This document shows positions 1-6,483 of a stretch of DNA of 32,506 nucleotides, in pieces (the first letter of the stretch is position 1; every line of letters starts with the position of its first letter). The stretch is taken from assembly GCA_947259365.1 (NCBI GenBank), contig CAMYMC010000016.1, positions 1-32,506 on the forward strand. The letters are read 5' to 3'. The DNA is from an uncultured Acidimicrobiaceae bacterium. GTDB lineage: Bacteria > Actinomycetota > Acidimicrobiia > Spongiisociales > UBA5794. A model generated the notes under the pieces. That model did not search any database, was not told the DNA's origin, and was given only the letters and a program-made list of their open reading frames with translations. The position numbers were made by a program, and so were the translations under genes.

Positions 1-1188
1 GGCGGAGAGCATGAGCGCGGCGGTTCCGGCGACGAGGGGGGCCGCGAACGAGGTGCCCTCCCAGATGAAGAAGGGGCTGGCCGGGCCCAGACCGGGAGCG
101 ATGATCTCGTCGCCGGGGGCGGCGACGTCGAGCGTGGCTCGACCGACGTTGGACGCCGGCCATGTCGTGTCGGTGAACTCCGATGCGGCAACTCCGATCA
201 CCGAGGAGAACCCGGCGGGAAACACGCCCACCGTGTCGAGGTCGACGGCGTCGTTGCCGGCTGCGGCGACGATGACGGCACCGGAGGCGGCCGCGGCCTC
301 GATCGCGTCCTCGAGCGCGCCGCCGCCGCCGGGATCGTCGAACGACCCTCCGAGGGACATGTTGATGACCGATGCGCCGTTGTCGAGCGCGTAGTGGACC
401 CCGGCGGCGACGTCGGCCTCGGTGCACAGGCCGAGCGCCGTCCCGCACACCCGGACCGTCATGACCCGGACCCCGGGAGCGAGCCCGGCGATTCCGAAGC
501 CGTCGTGGTCCGCGGCGAGGACGCCGGCAACCGCGGATCCGTGGCCATCGAGGACGTCGGTGGGGTCGTTGTCGCCGCCGAAGAAGTCCCATCCGACGGT
601 GTCGTCGACGAAACCGTTGCCGTCGTCGTCGAGGCCGTTGTTGCCCACCTCGTCCTCGTTCACCCAGCGCTGGTCGTCGAACTCGGCGTGGGAAGCGACG
701 AGGCCCGAGTCGAGGACCGCGACGACGACGAACGGCTCACCCTTCGTGATCGTCCAGGCCGCGGCGGCATCGATGTCGGCGTCGACCGTGCCGGTTCCCT
801 GGTCGGGATCCGGGAGCGCTCCGGTGTTCTCGAGACTCCACTGGACCTCGAACAGCGGCTCGGCGGCGAGGCGGAGCAGCCGGTTGGGGACAACCGGCAC
901 GCCGAGCGCAGCGCCGAGCCTCCTCGCCGCCTCCGCAGGCGGATGGCCGCCGTCTGTAGCGGCGATGAGCACCCAGGCGTCGTCGATCCGACGGATCATC
1001 CGTATCCCCGGAACCGCCGGCTCGCCCCATCGGGACTCCCAGCGGACGAGGAACTCCGAGTCCACGGCCACGCTCGCCGAGCCCGCGGCCGTCGGCACGG
1101 CCCGCTCCTCGAGCGGTCCAGGCCGGTCCGGAACGGTGGTGGCGAGCAGGGCGACGAGAAGGAGCGGTGTGACGGCTGATTGGTGCAT
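1..1188 (-). CDS. S8 family (subtilisin-like) secreted serine protease, 3' end cut off by the window
   Basis: Read from an ATG at 1188 the frame stays open for 396 codons to the window edge, so the C-terminus is missing. The N-terminus has a short hydrophobic stretch (residues 8-17, LLLVALLA) that looks like a signal peptide. The subtilase catalytic domain is clear. The Asp is in VAVLDSG (D160), the His in DGHGSAVAG (H216), the oxyanion Asn in AAAGND (N312), and the nucleophile in GTSFAAPLVAG (S380). Between Asp and His lies the Asp/Asn-rich insert (NGLDDDGNGFVDD) common in extracellular S8 peptidases and often calcium-binding. Residues 25-130 would be a propeptide-like region. A secreted endopeptidase is a safe call; substrate and C-terminal domains are unknown. 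No strong Shine-Dalgarno sequence is visible at this start. Confidence 0.9.
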   Translation of the reverse strand, partial: MHQSAVTPLLLVALLATTVPDRPGPLEERAVPTAAGSASVAVDSEFLVRWESRWGEPAVPGIRMIRRIDDAWVLIAATDGGHPPAEAARRLGAALGVPVVPNRLLRLAAEPLFEVQWSLENTGALPDPDQGTGTVDADIDAAAAWTITKGEPFVVVAVLDSGLVASHAEFDDQRWVNEDEVGNNGLDDDGNGFVDDTVGWDFFGGDNDPTDVLDGHGSAVAGVLAADHDGFGIAGLAPGVRVMTVRVCGTALGLCTEADVAAGVHYALDNGASVINMSLGGSFDDPGGGGALEDAIEAAAASGAVIVAAAGNDAVDLDTVGVFPAGFSSVIGVAASEFTDTTWPASNVGRATLDVAAPGDEIIAPGLGPASPFFIWEGTSFAAPLVAGTAALMLSA

Positions 1189-1217
1189 CGCGGCGGACCC
1201 CGGTTCTCCGTCCGACC

Positions 1218-2414
1218 CTAGGCCCTCCGGCGGCTACGGCCGTCGAAGGCGTCGCGTAGTGCCCGGATGAGGTTGCCGGCACGGCCGACCTTCACCCGCT
1301 CCAGCCCCAGCCAGGATGCGACGCGGCCGATCTCGGCTCGCATCCCCTCGGCCACTCGACCGGGTTCGACACCCGGCTCGTGATGGGCGGCACGCACCTC
1401 GAGCACGCCGTCCGAACGATGGGCCTTGAGGTCGACTCGCCCCACGAGGCCTCCGTCGAGCAGGAACGGCAGGACGTAGTAGCCGAAGACGCGCTCGGTG
1501 CGGGGGACGTAGATCTCGATCCGGTAGCGGAACCCGAAGAGTCGCTCGGTGCGGGCCCTGTCCCAGATGAGGGAGTCGAAGGGGCTGAGGAGGGCGGTTC
1601 CCCGTGACGTGCGGGCCCGCACCGTCGCCGGGTGCAGGTACGCGGGGTCGCGCCAGCCGTCGACGCGGACCGGGACGAGGTCGCCATCACCGGCGAGCTC
1701 GGTGACGAGGCGGCGCGCCGTGGGGACGTGGAGGCGGTAGTAGTCGGCGAGATCGGCGGCGGTCGCGATCCCGAGGTGACGGGCGGCCCGAACGAGCAGC
1801 TCCCGCTGCGCCGTTTCGCCGTCGGGGGCGGGTCCGGCGCGGACCTCCCGAGGGAGCACCCGGTCGGTGAGGTCGTAGACCCGGGTGAACTGCCGGCCGC
1901 GGCGGGCCGTGATCCTCCCGGTGGCGAAGAGCCACTCGAGCGCGATCTTGCCCCGCCCGTACCCCCACCAAGGTCCCGTCCTCTTGCCCCCGTCGGCGAA
2001 GTCGGACACGGTGAGCGGGCCGCGGCGGCGCACCTCTTCCTCGACCTCGTCGATGTACCCGGGGTGCTCCGCCTCCAGCGCCCGCACCCGTTTCCACGGC
2101 TCCATGGACGCCATCCGCCACCGGAACAGCGGATAGTCACCGACCGGGAGAAGCGACGCCATGTGGCCCCAGTACTCGAAGAGCTCGCCGCTGTGCGATG
2201 TGTAGGCGTCGAGCGCAGCGCGGTCGTACCCGCCGAGCCTGCTGAACGGTAGAAGGTAGTGGGAGCGTTCCAGCACGTTGACCGAGTCGAGCTGGAGCAC
2301 ACCGACGGTGCGCATGACCCGGCGGAAGTGGCGCACGTCGATGCGGCCGGAGGGACGCGGCGCGGCGAAGCCTTGGGCACCCAGTGCGATACGGCGAGCC
2401 GCCCTCATGTCCAT
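1218..2414 (-). CDS. YcaQ/AlkX-type winged-helix DNA glycosylase (HTH_42 family)
   Basis: The 398-residue protein belongs to the winged helix-turn-helix family that includes E. coli YcaQ, a glycosylase that unhooks interstrand crosslinks and removes bulky alkyl lesions. The N-terminal stretch GVLQLDSVNVLERSHYLLPF contains the Gln-Leu-Asp triplet matching the catalytic Q-hydrophobic-D motif described for YcaQ. It is followed by the family motif EYWGHMASLLPV and a basic C-terminal part. The frame is open much further upstream (to 3095), but that part runs antisense through plsC, so I start at ATG 2414. ATG 2408 (GAGG 8 nt upstream) and GTG 2426 are alternatives. It is divergent from plsC with about 48 bp between starts. 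A role in alkylation repair is inferred from the family. Confidence 0.82.
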   Translation of the reverse strand: MDMRAARRIALGAQGFAAPRPSGRIDVRHFRRVMRTVGVLQLDSVNVLERSHYLLPFSRLGGYDRAALDAYTSHSGELFEYWGHMASLLPVGDYPLFRWRMASMEPWKRVRALEAEHPGYIDEVEEEVRRRGPLTVSDFADGGKRTGPWWGYGRGKIALEWLFATGRITARRGRQFTRVYDLTDRVLPREVRAGPAPDGETAQRELLVRAARHLGIATAADLADYYRLHVPTARRLVTELAGDGDLVPVRVDGWRDPAYLHPATVRARTSRGTALLSPFDSLIWDRARTERLFGFRYRIEIYVPRTERVFGYYVLPFLLDGGLVGRVDLKAHRSDGVLEVRAAHHEPGVEPGRVAEGMRAEIGRVASWLGLERVKVGRAGNLIRALRDAFDGRSRRRA

Positions 2415-2450
2415 GACCTCGACCACGAGCCTCCCCAAGCAGGGTCGGGC

Positions 2451-2462
2451 TACGCTAACGCC
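2451..2462 (+). promoter_or_regulatory. Candidate -10 element for a leaderless plsC transcript
   Basis: TACGCT at 2451-2456 lies 6 nt before the plsC ATG, the TANNNT spacing seen at leaderless actinobacterial genes. No Shine-Dalgarno sequence precedes the ATG and no good -35 is visible. The motif is short, so chance occurrence is possible. Confidence 0.3.
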
Positions 2463-3215
2463 ATGTTGGGCAAGGCCATCGCGGCGCTTCGCACTGCCGT
2501 CGTGGTGCCGACGTTCTTCCTCTTCACCCTCGCCATCGCCGCCCTCGTCACCGCCGTCGCGATGATCCGGCCGGACACGCCGGTGATCGAGAAGATGATC
2601 AGGTTTTGGAGCCATTTGTTCCTGGCCGCCGCCGGCGTCCGGCTCGAGATCGAGGGAAGGGAGAAGGTCGACCCGTCCGGCCAGCACGTCTTCTTGGCCA
2701 ACCACCTCTCCAATCTCGACATCCCGGCGATGTTCATCACGGCGCCGGTTCCGATCCGCTACCTGGCGAAGAAGGAGGTCTACAAGATCCCCTTCGTCGC
2801 CGCCGCCATGCGAAAGATCGGCATCGTCAAGGTCGACCGGGAGGCCGGCAGCTCGATCCACGCCGAGGTCAACGCCGGCGTGGCTGCGGCGAAGGCGAGG
2901 GGGCACTCTCTCATCATCTTCCCCGAGGGCACACGGAGCACCGACGGCGAGCCACAGCCGTTCAAGAAGGGGGCGTTCCGGATCGCGATCGCCAACGAGA
3001 TGCCGATCGTCCCGATCACGATCCAGGGCACGTGGGAGGTGTGGCCGCCAGGGTCGAAGCTCTTCTGGCCTGGTCCGGCGAGGGTCATCGTCCACGACCC
3101 GATCCCAACCGTCGGGATGGACCTCAGCGAGATCGACGACCTCCGCACCCGTGTCCGCAAGGTCATCTGTGACGCCTACGACGACTTGCGAGCCCGGGCG
3201 GGCCGCGGCGGCTGA
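2463..3215 (+). CDS. plsC: 1-acyl-sn-glycerol-3-phosphate acyltransferase (PlsC/LPLAT family)
   Basis: The 250-residue membrane-associated acyltransferase would convert lysophosphatidic acid to phosphatidic acid, the substrate of CdsA encoded later in this window. The N-terminus has a hydrophobic segment (residues about 12-35). The HX4D catalytic motif is NHLSNLD (near residue 80). The second signature is FPEGTRS (near residue 155), followed by PFKKGAFRIA and the P-I-V-P-I block. The frame is open upstream to 2259, but that part overlaps the divergent glycosylase gene and matches nothing; the ATG at 2463 gives the usual family length. Acyl acceptor specificity cannot be read from sequence. 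The gene ends 16 bp before the convergent imuB stop. Confidence 0.88.
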   Translation: MLGKAIAALRTAVVVPTFFLFTLAIAALVTAVAMIRPDTPVIEKMIRFWSHLFLAAAGVRLEIEGREKVDPSGQHVFLANHLSNLDIPAMFITAPVPIRYLAKKEVYKIPFVAAAMRKIGIVKVDREAGSSIHAEVNAGVAAAKARGHSLIIFPEGTRSTDGEPQPFKKGAFRIAIANEMPIVPITIQGTWEVWPPGSKLFWPGPARVIVHDPIPTVGMDLSEIDDLRTRVRKVICDAYDDLRARAGRGG

Positions 3216-3231
3216 CCCGCCGCCCCCGCGC

Positions 3232-4719
3232 TCAGTCGTACACCCCGGTCAGGTAGGTGGCGCCGTCGCGCACCTCGCAGAGAAAGGCTCCTGCCGACGT
3301 CACGAGTTGGTAGTGGTCCGCCGGCCCCTCTCCCTCCCACCATCGACCCAGCCGTCTCCAGGGACCGGCCCACGAGAGCACGGGCACCCACCGGCTGCCG
3401 AGACGAACCCGGGACGGGAGCCCGCCGTCCCACTCGACCTGGAGCGGTGGGGGTTCCGGGGGGACGAGGGCGGGGGAAGGAGCCGGCACCGCCCCCGGCC
3501 ACGGGTTCGACGTGTCGCGTGCGGGCCGTGACGGCTCCTCGTCCCAGCGGTGCCATGCGATGCGCTCCACCGGCTCCCTCCCCCCCTGGGGCCGAGCCAT
3601 GAGGACATCGTCGAGTCCGACGAGCGCCTGGGTCTGGACGAGGGCACGATGCGCCTCGGCCGCAGATCGAGCGTCCTCGTGGAGTGCGAGCTGCCTGCCC
3701 CGGTCGGAGATGTCGGCGGGGGCGATCCGGAGCCGCACGACCCCGCCCCGGATCCCGGGCCCCCCGTCCCGGCGCGACCCGTCGAGCCAGGCGCGCAGCT
3801 GCCAGCGGACCCGATCGGTCAGGGTCGGCTCGTCGAACGGGTCGGCGTTGCGCCAGGTCCGCCTTCTGATCTCGCCATCCGCTGCCTCGGCTTCGACGTC
3901 GACCCGGTGTGGAGCGGCCCCACGCATCGCCGGCTCCGCAAGGAGGCGGCTCGCCAACGCCCTGGCGGCGAAGGCGGCCTGCTCGAGGTGGTCGAGGGGC
4001 GGCGAGTACCGCTCCTCGACGGCGAGATCCGAAGGCACGGTCCGGGCGGTCGCATCCCGATCCTCACCACGGGCGAGATGGTGGGCGAAGAGGCCCTCGC
4101 GCCCGAACCGGGAGACGATGGCCTCGCGGGGCAGCCGGGAGAGTTCACCCAGCGTGGTGATCCCGAGCCAGCGGAACGTCGCTGCCAGCTCCTCACTCCC
4201 CACCGAGCCGATGTCGAGTGAGGCGAGAAACGCCGCGTCGTCGGTGACGAGGTGCACGGGCCGGTCGGCGGTGGAGAGCTCGGCGGCGCGATGGGCCGCG
4301 AAGGGGCCGGAGGCGAGACCGATGCGATACCCGGGCTCCGTCAGCGCGTCGAGCTCCCCGGTGACGCGCCCGATGAGGGCGGGCTCGTCCCCGTAGAAAC
4401 GGGCTGCACCGGAGACGGGGGCGAACACGAGTCCGGGCCTCGCGATCTCGATCCGGGGAACGATCGCTTCGATGGCCACGGCGACCGGCTCGAACCGGAC
4501 CGCGTCCGCACCCGGGTCGACCCGGACCGTGTGCACGTCGGGGCAGACGGCCTCGGCCTCGCGACGTCGCATCCCGATGAGGATCCCGCTCCTCCGGGCG
4601 TGATCGTCGGCGGCGACCACGCGGTTCTCGTCGTCGACCGCCTGAGCGGGTCTATCCGGCGGCACTCCCGACCGGCGCAGAGCCCAGTCGGGATACCAGA
4701 CGCACAGCGTTCGTTCCAT
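3232..4719 (-). CDS. imuB: ImuB, catalytically inactive Y-family polymerase subunit of the mutasome
   Basis: The 495-residue protein has the Y-family polymerase fold, beginning LCVWYPDWAL, with a palm/fingers region followed by a little-finger/C-terminal region. The metal-binding carboxylates of active Y-family enzymes are not in place: the first Asp is replaced in LCVWYPD, and the usual S-x-DEA motif is replaced by APVSGAARFYGDE. This matches ImuB, which acts as an adaptor linking the beta clamp, ImuA' and DnaE2 during SOS mutagenesis. Its ATG lies inside the upstream imuA' gene (68-nt overlap), so the two are very likely co-transcribed and translationally coupled. No dnaE2 gene lies next to them here. 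The SOS operator is upstream of imuA'. Confidence 0.85.
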   Translation of the reverse strand: MERTLCVWYPDWALRRSGVPPDRPAQAVDDENRVVAADDHARRSGILIGMRRREAEAVCPDVHTVRVDPGADAVRFEPVAVAIEAIVPRIEIARPGLVFAPVSGAARFYGDEPALIGRVTGELDALTEPGYRIGLASGPFAAHRAAELSTADRPVHLVTDDAAFLASLDIGSVGSEELAATFRWLGITTLGELSRLPREAIVSRFGREGLFAHHLARGEDRDATARTVPSDLAVEERYSPPLDHLEQAAFAARALASRLLAEPAMRGAAPHRVDVEAEAADGEIRRRTWRNADPFDEPTLTDRVRWQLRAWLDGSRRDGGPGIRGGVVRLRIAPADISDRGRQLALHEDARSAAEAHRALVQTQALVGLDDVLMARPQGGREPVERIAWHRWDEEPSRPARDTSNPWPGAVPAPSPALVPPEPPPLQVEWDGGLPSRVRLGSRWVPVLSWAGPWRRLGRWWEGEGPADHYQLVTSAGAFLCEVRDGATYLTGVYD

Positions 4720-5329
4720 CGTCCCTCACCTCGACGCGCATCGCCATGCCCCGCGTCGCCTTCCCCGATGCGGTGATGACGAGCCTGCGCTCCCTCAGGC
4801 GCCCGTGCCCTGCATCGGTGCCTTCCCATTCGACCCGCTGTGCGTCGAGCCGGAGCTGGGCGACCCCACCCGGCAGATCGCCGCGCACCGGTCTGAGCAC
4901 CAGCGGAATGCGCCTCGTCCTGGCGAGCGCTCCCAGGGTGCGCAGACGGGCGTCCTTGACCCCGCCGGGCACCTCGGCGTAGAGGGCGGCCACCCCGTCG
5001 AGCAGGGTGGCGGCTACCCGGCCCCAGCGCACCGGGTCCTCGCAACGGACGACGACGAGCCGCTCCGGGGTGATCCCCAGTTCCCATGCGGCGGATGGGG
5101 AGAGCCATCCCCGCACGTCGAGACAGGCGACGAGCCCGGCTCCCGCATGGTCGGCGAGCATGCGGAGGCCGAGCCGGGTGAGCCCGAGCCCGAGCGGCCC
5201 GACCAGACCGGCGACCTGGCCTGGACCCAGGGTGAGAAGGTCCGGCGTCGCGGCGAGCTGCGGGTCGAAACCGGAACGAGCGGGCCCGGTGGTGCCGATG
5301 TGTCCCTCCTTCGGGGTGGGCAACGCCAC
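4652..5329 (-). CDS. imuA': ImuA'-like RecA-fold mutasome protein
   Basis: The protein resembles the actinobacterial ImuA' partner of ImuB, a RecA-like fold without a working nucleotide site. The segment at residues about 42-52 (LVGPLGLGLTRL) lies where RecA has its Walker A loop, but the Lys is absent. I choose GTG 5329 because AGGAGG (5336-5341) sits 6 nt upstream and because the start then lies downstream of the predicted promoter. That gives 225 residues. Earlier in-frame starts exist at GTG 5395 and at ATG 5407, but the latter lies inside the LexA palindrome and upstream of the predicted transcription start. The 3' end overlaps imuB by 68 nt. The function rests on weak similarity plus the imuB neighbour and the SOS operator. 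Confidence 0.72.
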   Translation of the reverse strand: MALPTPKEGHIGTTGPARSGFDPQLAATPDLLTLGPGQVAGLVGPLGLGLTRLGLRMLADHAGAGLVACLDVRGWLSPSAAWELGITPERLVVVRCEDPVRWGRVAATLLDGVAALYAEVPGGVKDARLRTLGALARTRRIPLVLRPVRGDLPGGVAQLRLDAQRVEWEGTDAGHGRLRERRLVITASGKATRGMAMRVEVRDDGTNAVRLVSRLGSAPVGSAAG

Positions 5330-5393
5330 CTCCGCCCTCCTCACTCGCGTGATCCCCACGAACACGCCTGCGCCGCGCCCGAACGGGCTCCAC

Positions 5394-5422
5394 ACTCTAT
5401 CGAACATATGTTCGATAGACAA
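5394..5422 (-). promoter_or_regulatory. Predicted imuA'-imuB promoter with the LexA box in its spacer
   Basis: On the minus strand TTGTCT (5417-5422) and TAGAGT (5394-5399) are separated by exactly 17 bp, each matching 4 of 6 consensus bases. The spacer is the core of the LexA palindrome, so bound LexA would block polymerase directly. Confidence 0.55.
5398..5417. promoter_or_regulatory. LexA (SOS) operator, perfect 20-bp palindrome
   Basis: TATCGAACATATGTTCGATA is a perfect inverted repeat and contains TCGAAC-ATAT-GTTCGA, the actinobacterial/mycobacterial SOS-box form. It lies upstream of imuA'-imuB, a known SOS-regulated cassette, and 36 bp before the divergent YbaK-type gene. Confidence 0.92.
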
Positions 5423-5440
5423 GGAGACGACTCCCTCACC

Positions 5441-5453
5441 TACCCTGGCCCCG
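5441..5453 (+). promoter_or_regulatory. Candidate -10 for a leaderless YbaK-type gene
   Basis: TACCCT at 5441-5446 lies 7 nt before the ATG at 5454. TAGACA at 5416-5421 (5 of 6 to TTGACA) lies 19 bp upstream and overlaps the edge of the LexA palindrome. An AAGGAG at 5421-5426 is too far (27 nt) from the ATG to act as its ribosome binding site. Confidence 0.3.
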
Positions 5454-5939
5454 ATGTCGAGATCCACCGCCCCGGTCACGTCGGCCGTGCGAATGCTCCG
5501 CGCCGCAGGCATCGAGTACACCGCACACCGCTACCGCTACGAGACGGCGAGCGGGGCATCTGGTGGCGCCGCCGCGCTCGGTCTCGACCCCCATGCGGTC
5601 GTCAAGACCCTCGTGATGGAGACCGAAGACGGCGCCCCACTCGTCGTCCTCATGCACGGCGACCGGACCGTCTCGACGAAACAACTCTCCCGGCTCGTCG
5701 GCGTCAAAGCCGTGCGGCCGTCGGATCCTTCCGTCGCCCAGCGGCGCAGCGGCTACCGGGTCGGGGGAACCTCCCCGCTCGGTCTGCGCGAGCCGATGCC
5801 CATCTTCATGGAGCGCTCGATCGCCGAGCTCGAACGCGTCTACGTCAACGGAGGATCACGCGGCTTCCTCGTCGGCCTCGCCCCCGCCGACCTCGTCACG
5901 GTCTTGTCACCCACCCTCGTCGACGTCGCCATCGGCTGA
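5454..5939 (+). CDS. ybaK: YbaK/EbsC-type aminoacyl-tRNA deacylase (Cys-tRNA(Pro) deacylase-like)
   Basis: The 161-residue protein is a single YbaK domain. It has the N-terminal AxRMLRAAGIEYTAHRY segment, the conserved VVKTLVMET strand with the lysine used by the family, the STKQLSRL helix, and the RRSGYRVGGTSPLG loop that is typical of the deacylase pocket. Free-standing YbaK proteins hydrolyse mischarged Cys-tRNA(Pro) released by prolyl-tRNA synthetase; proS is encoded later in this window. It is divergent from imuA', and its 3' end overlaps the convergent GNAT gene by 33 bp. The tRNA specificity is inferred; related domains can have other substrates. Confidence 0.85.
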   Translation: MSRSTAPVTSAVRMLRAAGIEYTAHRYRYETASGASGGAAALGLDPHAVVKTLVMETEDGAPLVVLMHGDRTVSTKQLSRLVGVKAVRPSDPSVAQRRSGYRVGGTSPLGLREPMPIFMERSIAELERVYVNGGSRGFLVGLAPADLVTVLSPTLVDVAIG

Positions 5940-6458
5940 TCGGAGCCGGTGCCGTTCGTACCGGTACAGCACGACGTCGGCGCCGCCGGGGGTGACCCAC
6001 TCCCGCCACCACCACCCGCCGAGCTTCTCGGCAACGCGGATCGAAGCGTGGTTGGCCGGCTGGATCACCGAGATCAGAGCCGCTCTCCCGTGGTCGTCGA
6101 AGCCGCGGTCTCGCAGCAGGTGGCCCGCCTCGGTCGCGTAGCCCTTTCCCTGGTGTCCGGGGGCGATGAGCCACCCGATCTCGAGCAGGGGCTCGCCGTC
6201 GACGTCCCACTCCTTGTACCCGACCCTTCCGACCGGCTCCCCCGTCGCCCGCAGCTCGGCGAGCAGCAACCCGAAGCCGTTGCGCGCCATGTCGTCGATG
6301 TGACGGGCGAGGGCGATCTCGGTCTCGGCCTCGGTGTAGGCCCGACCCTCGCCGATGTGCCGCATCAACTCCGCATCGGTGTACCACGCGGTGAGCGCGC
6401 CGATGTCGGCGCGCTCGAGAGGCCGCATGACGAGCCTCGGTGTGAGAACCGGGCCCAT
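5907..6458 (-). CDS. GNAT family N-acetyltransferase (RimJ/RimL-like)
   Basis: The 183-residue protein starts with the RimJ/RimL-like pattern LTPRLVMRPLERADIGALTAWY. Later it has the EIGWLIAPGHQGKGYATEAG segment, where GHQGKGYA is the acetyl-CoA pyrophosphate-binding Q/R-x-x-G-x-G/A motif, and then VIQPANHASIRVAEKLGG, the family motif where the Asn-x-x-Ser-x-x-x-x-x-K-x-G pattern ends the domain. It probably acetylates a protein N-terminus or a small amine; the substrate cannot be told. ATG 6458 is 25 bp after the pnp stop, so the gene could be the last of the rpsO-pnp unit. ATG 6506, inside the pnp end, is an alternative. Its 3' end overlaps the convergent YbaK-type gene. Confidence 0.82.
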   Translation of the reverse strand: MGPVLTPRLVMRPLERADIGALTAWYTDAELMRHIGEGRAYTEAETEIALARHIDDMARNGFGLLLAELRATGEPVGRVGYKEWDVDGEPLLEIGWLIAPGHQGKGYATEAGHLLRDRGFDDHGRAALISVIQPANHASIRVAEKLGGWWWREWVTPGGADVVLYRYERHRLRSADGDVDEGG

Positions 6459-6483
6459 CACCCGGGATGGCCCCGGGGTCGGC

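Noticed and set aside
2415-3095. N-terminal extension of the YcaQ-type protein
   Set aside because: It runs antisense across the whole of plsC and has no family similarity.
3216-3231. Terminator between plsC and imuB
   Set aside because: Only 16 bp with no inverted repeat or T-run.
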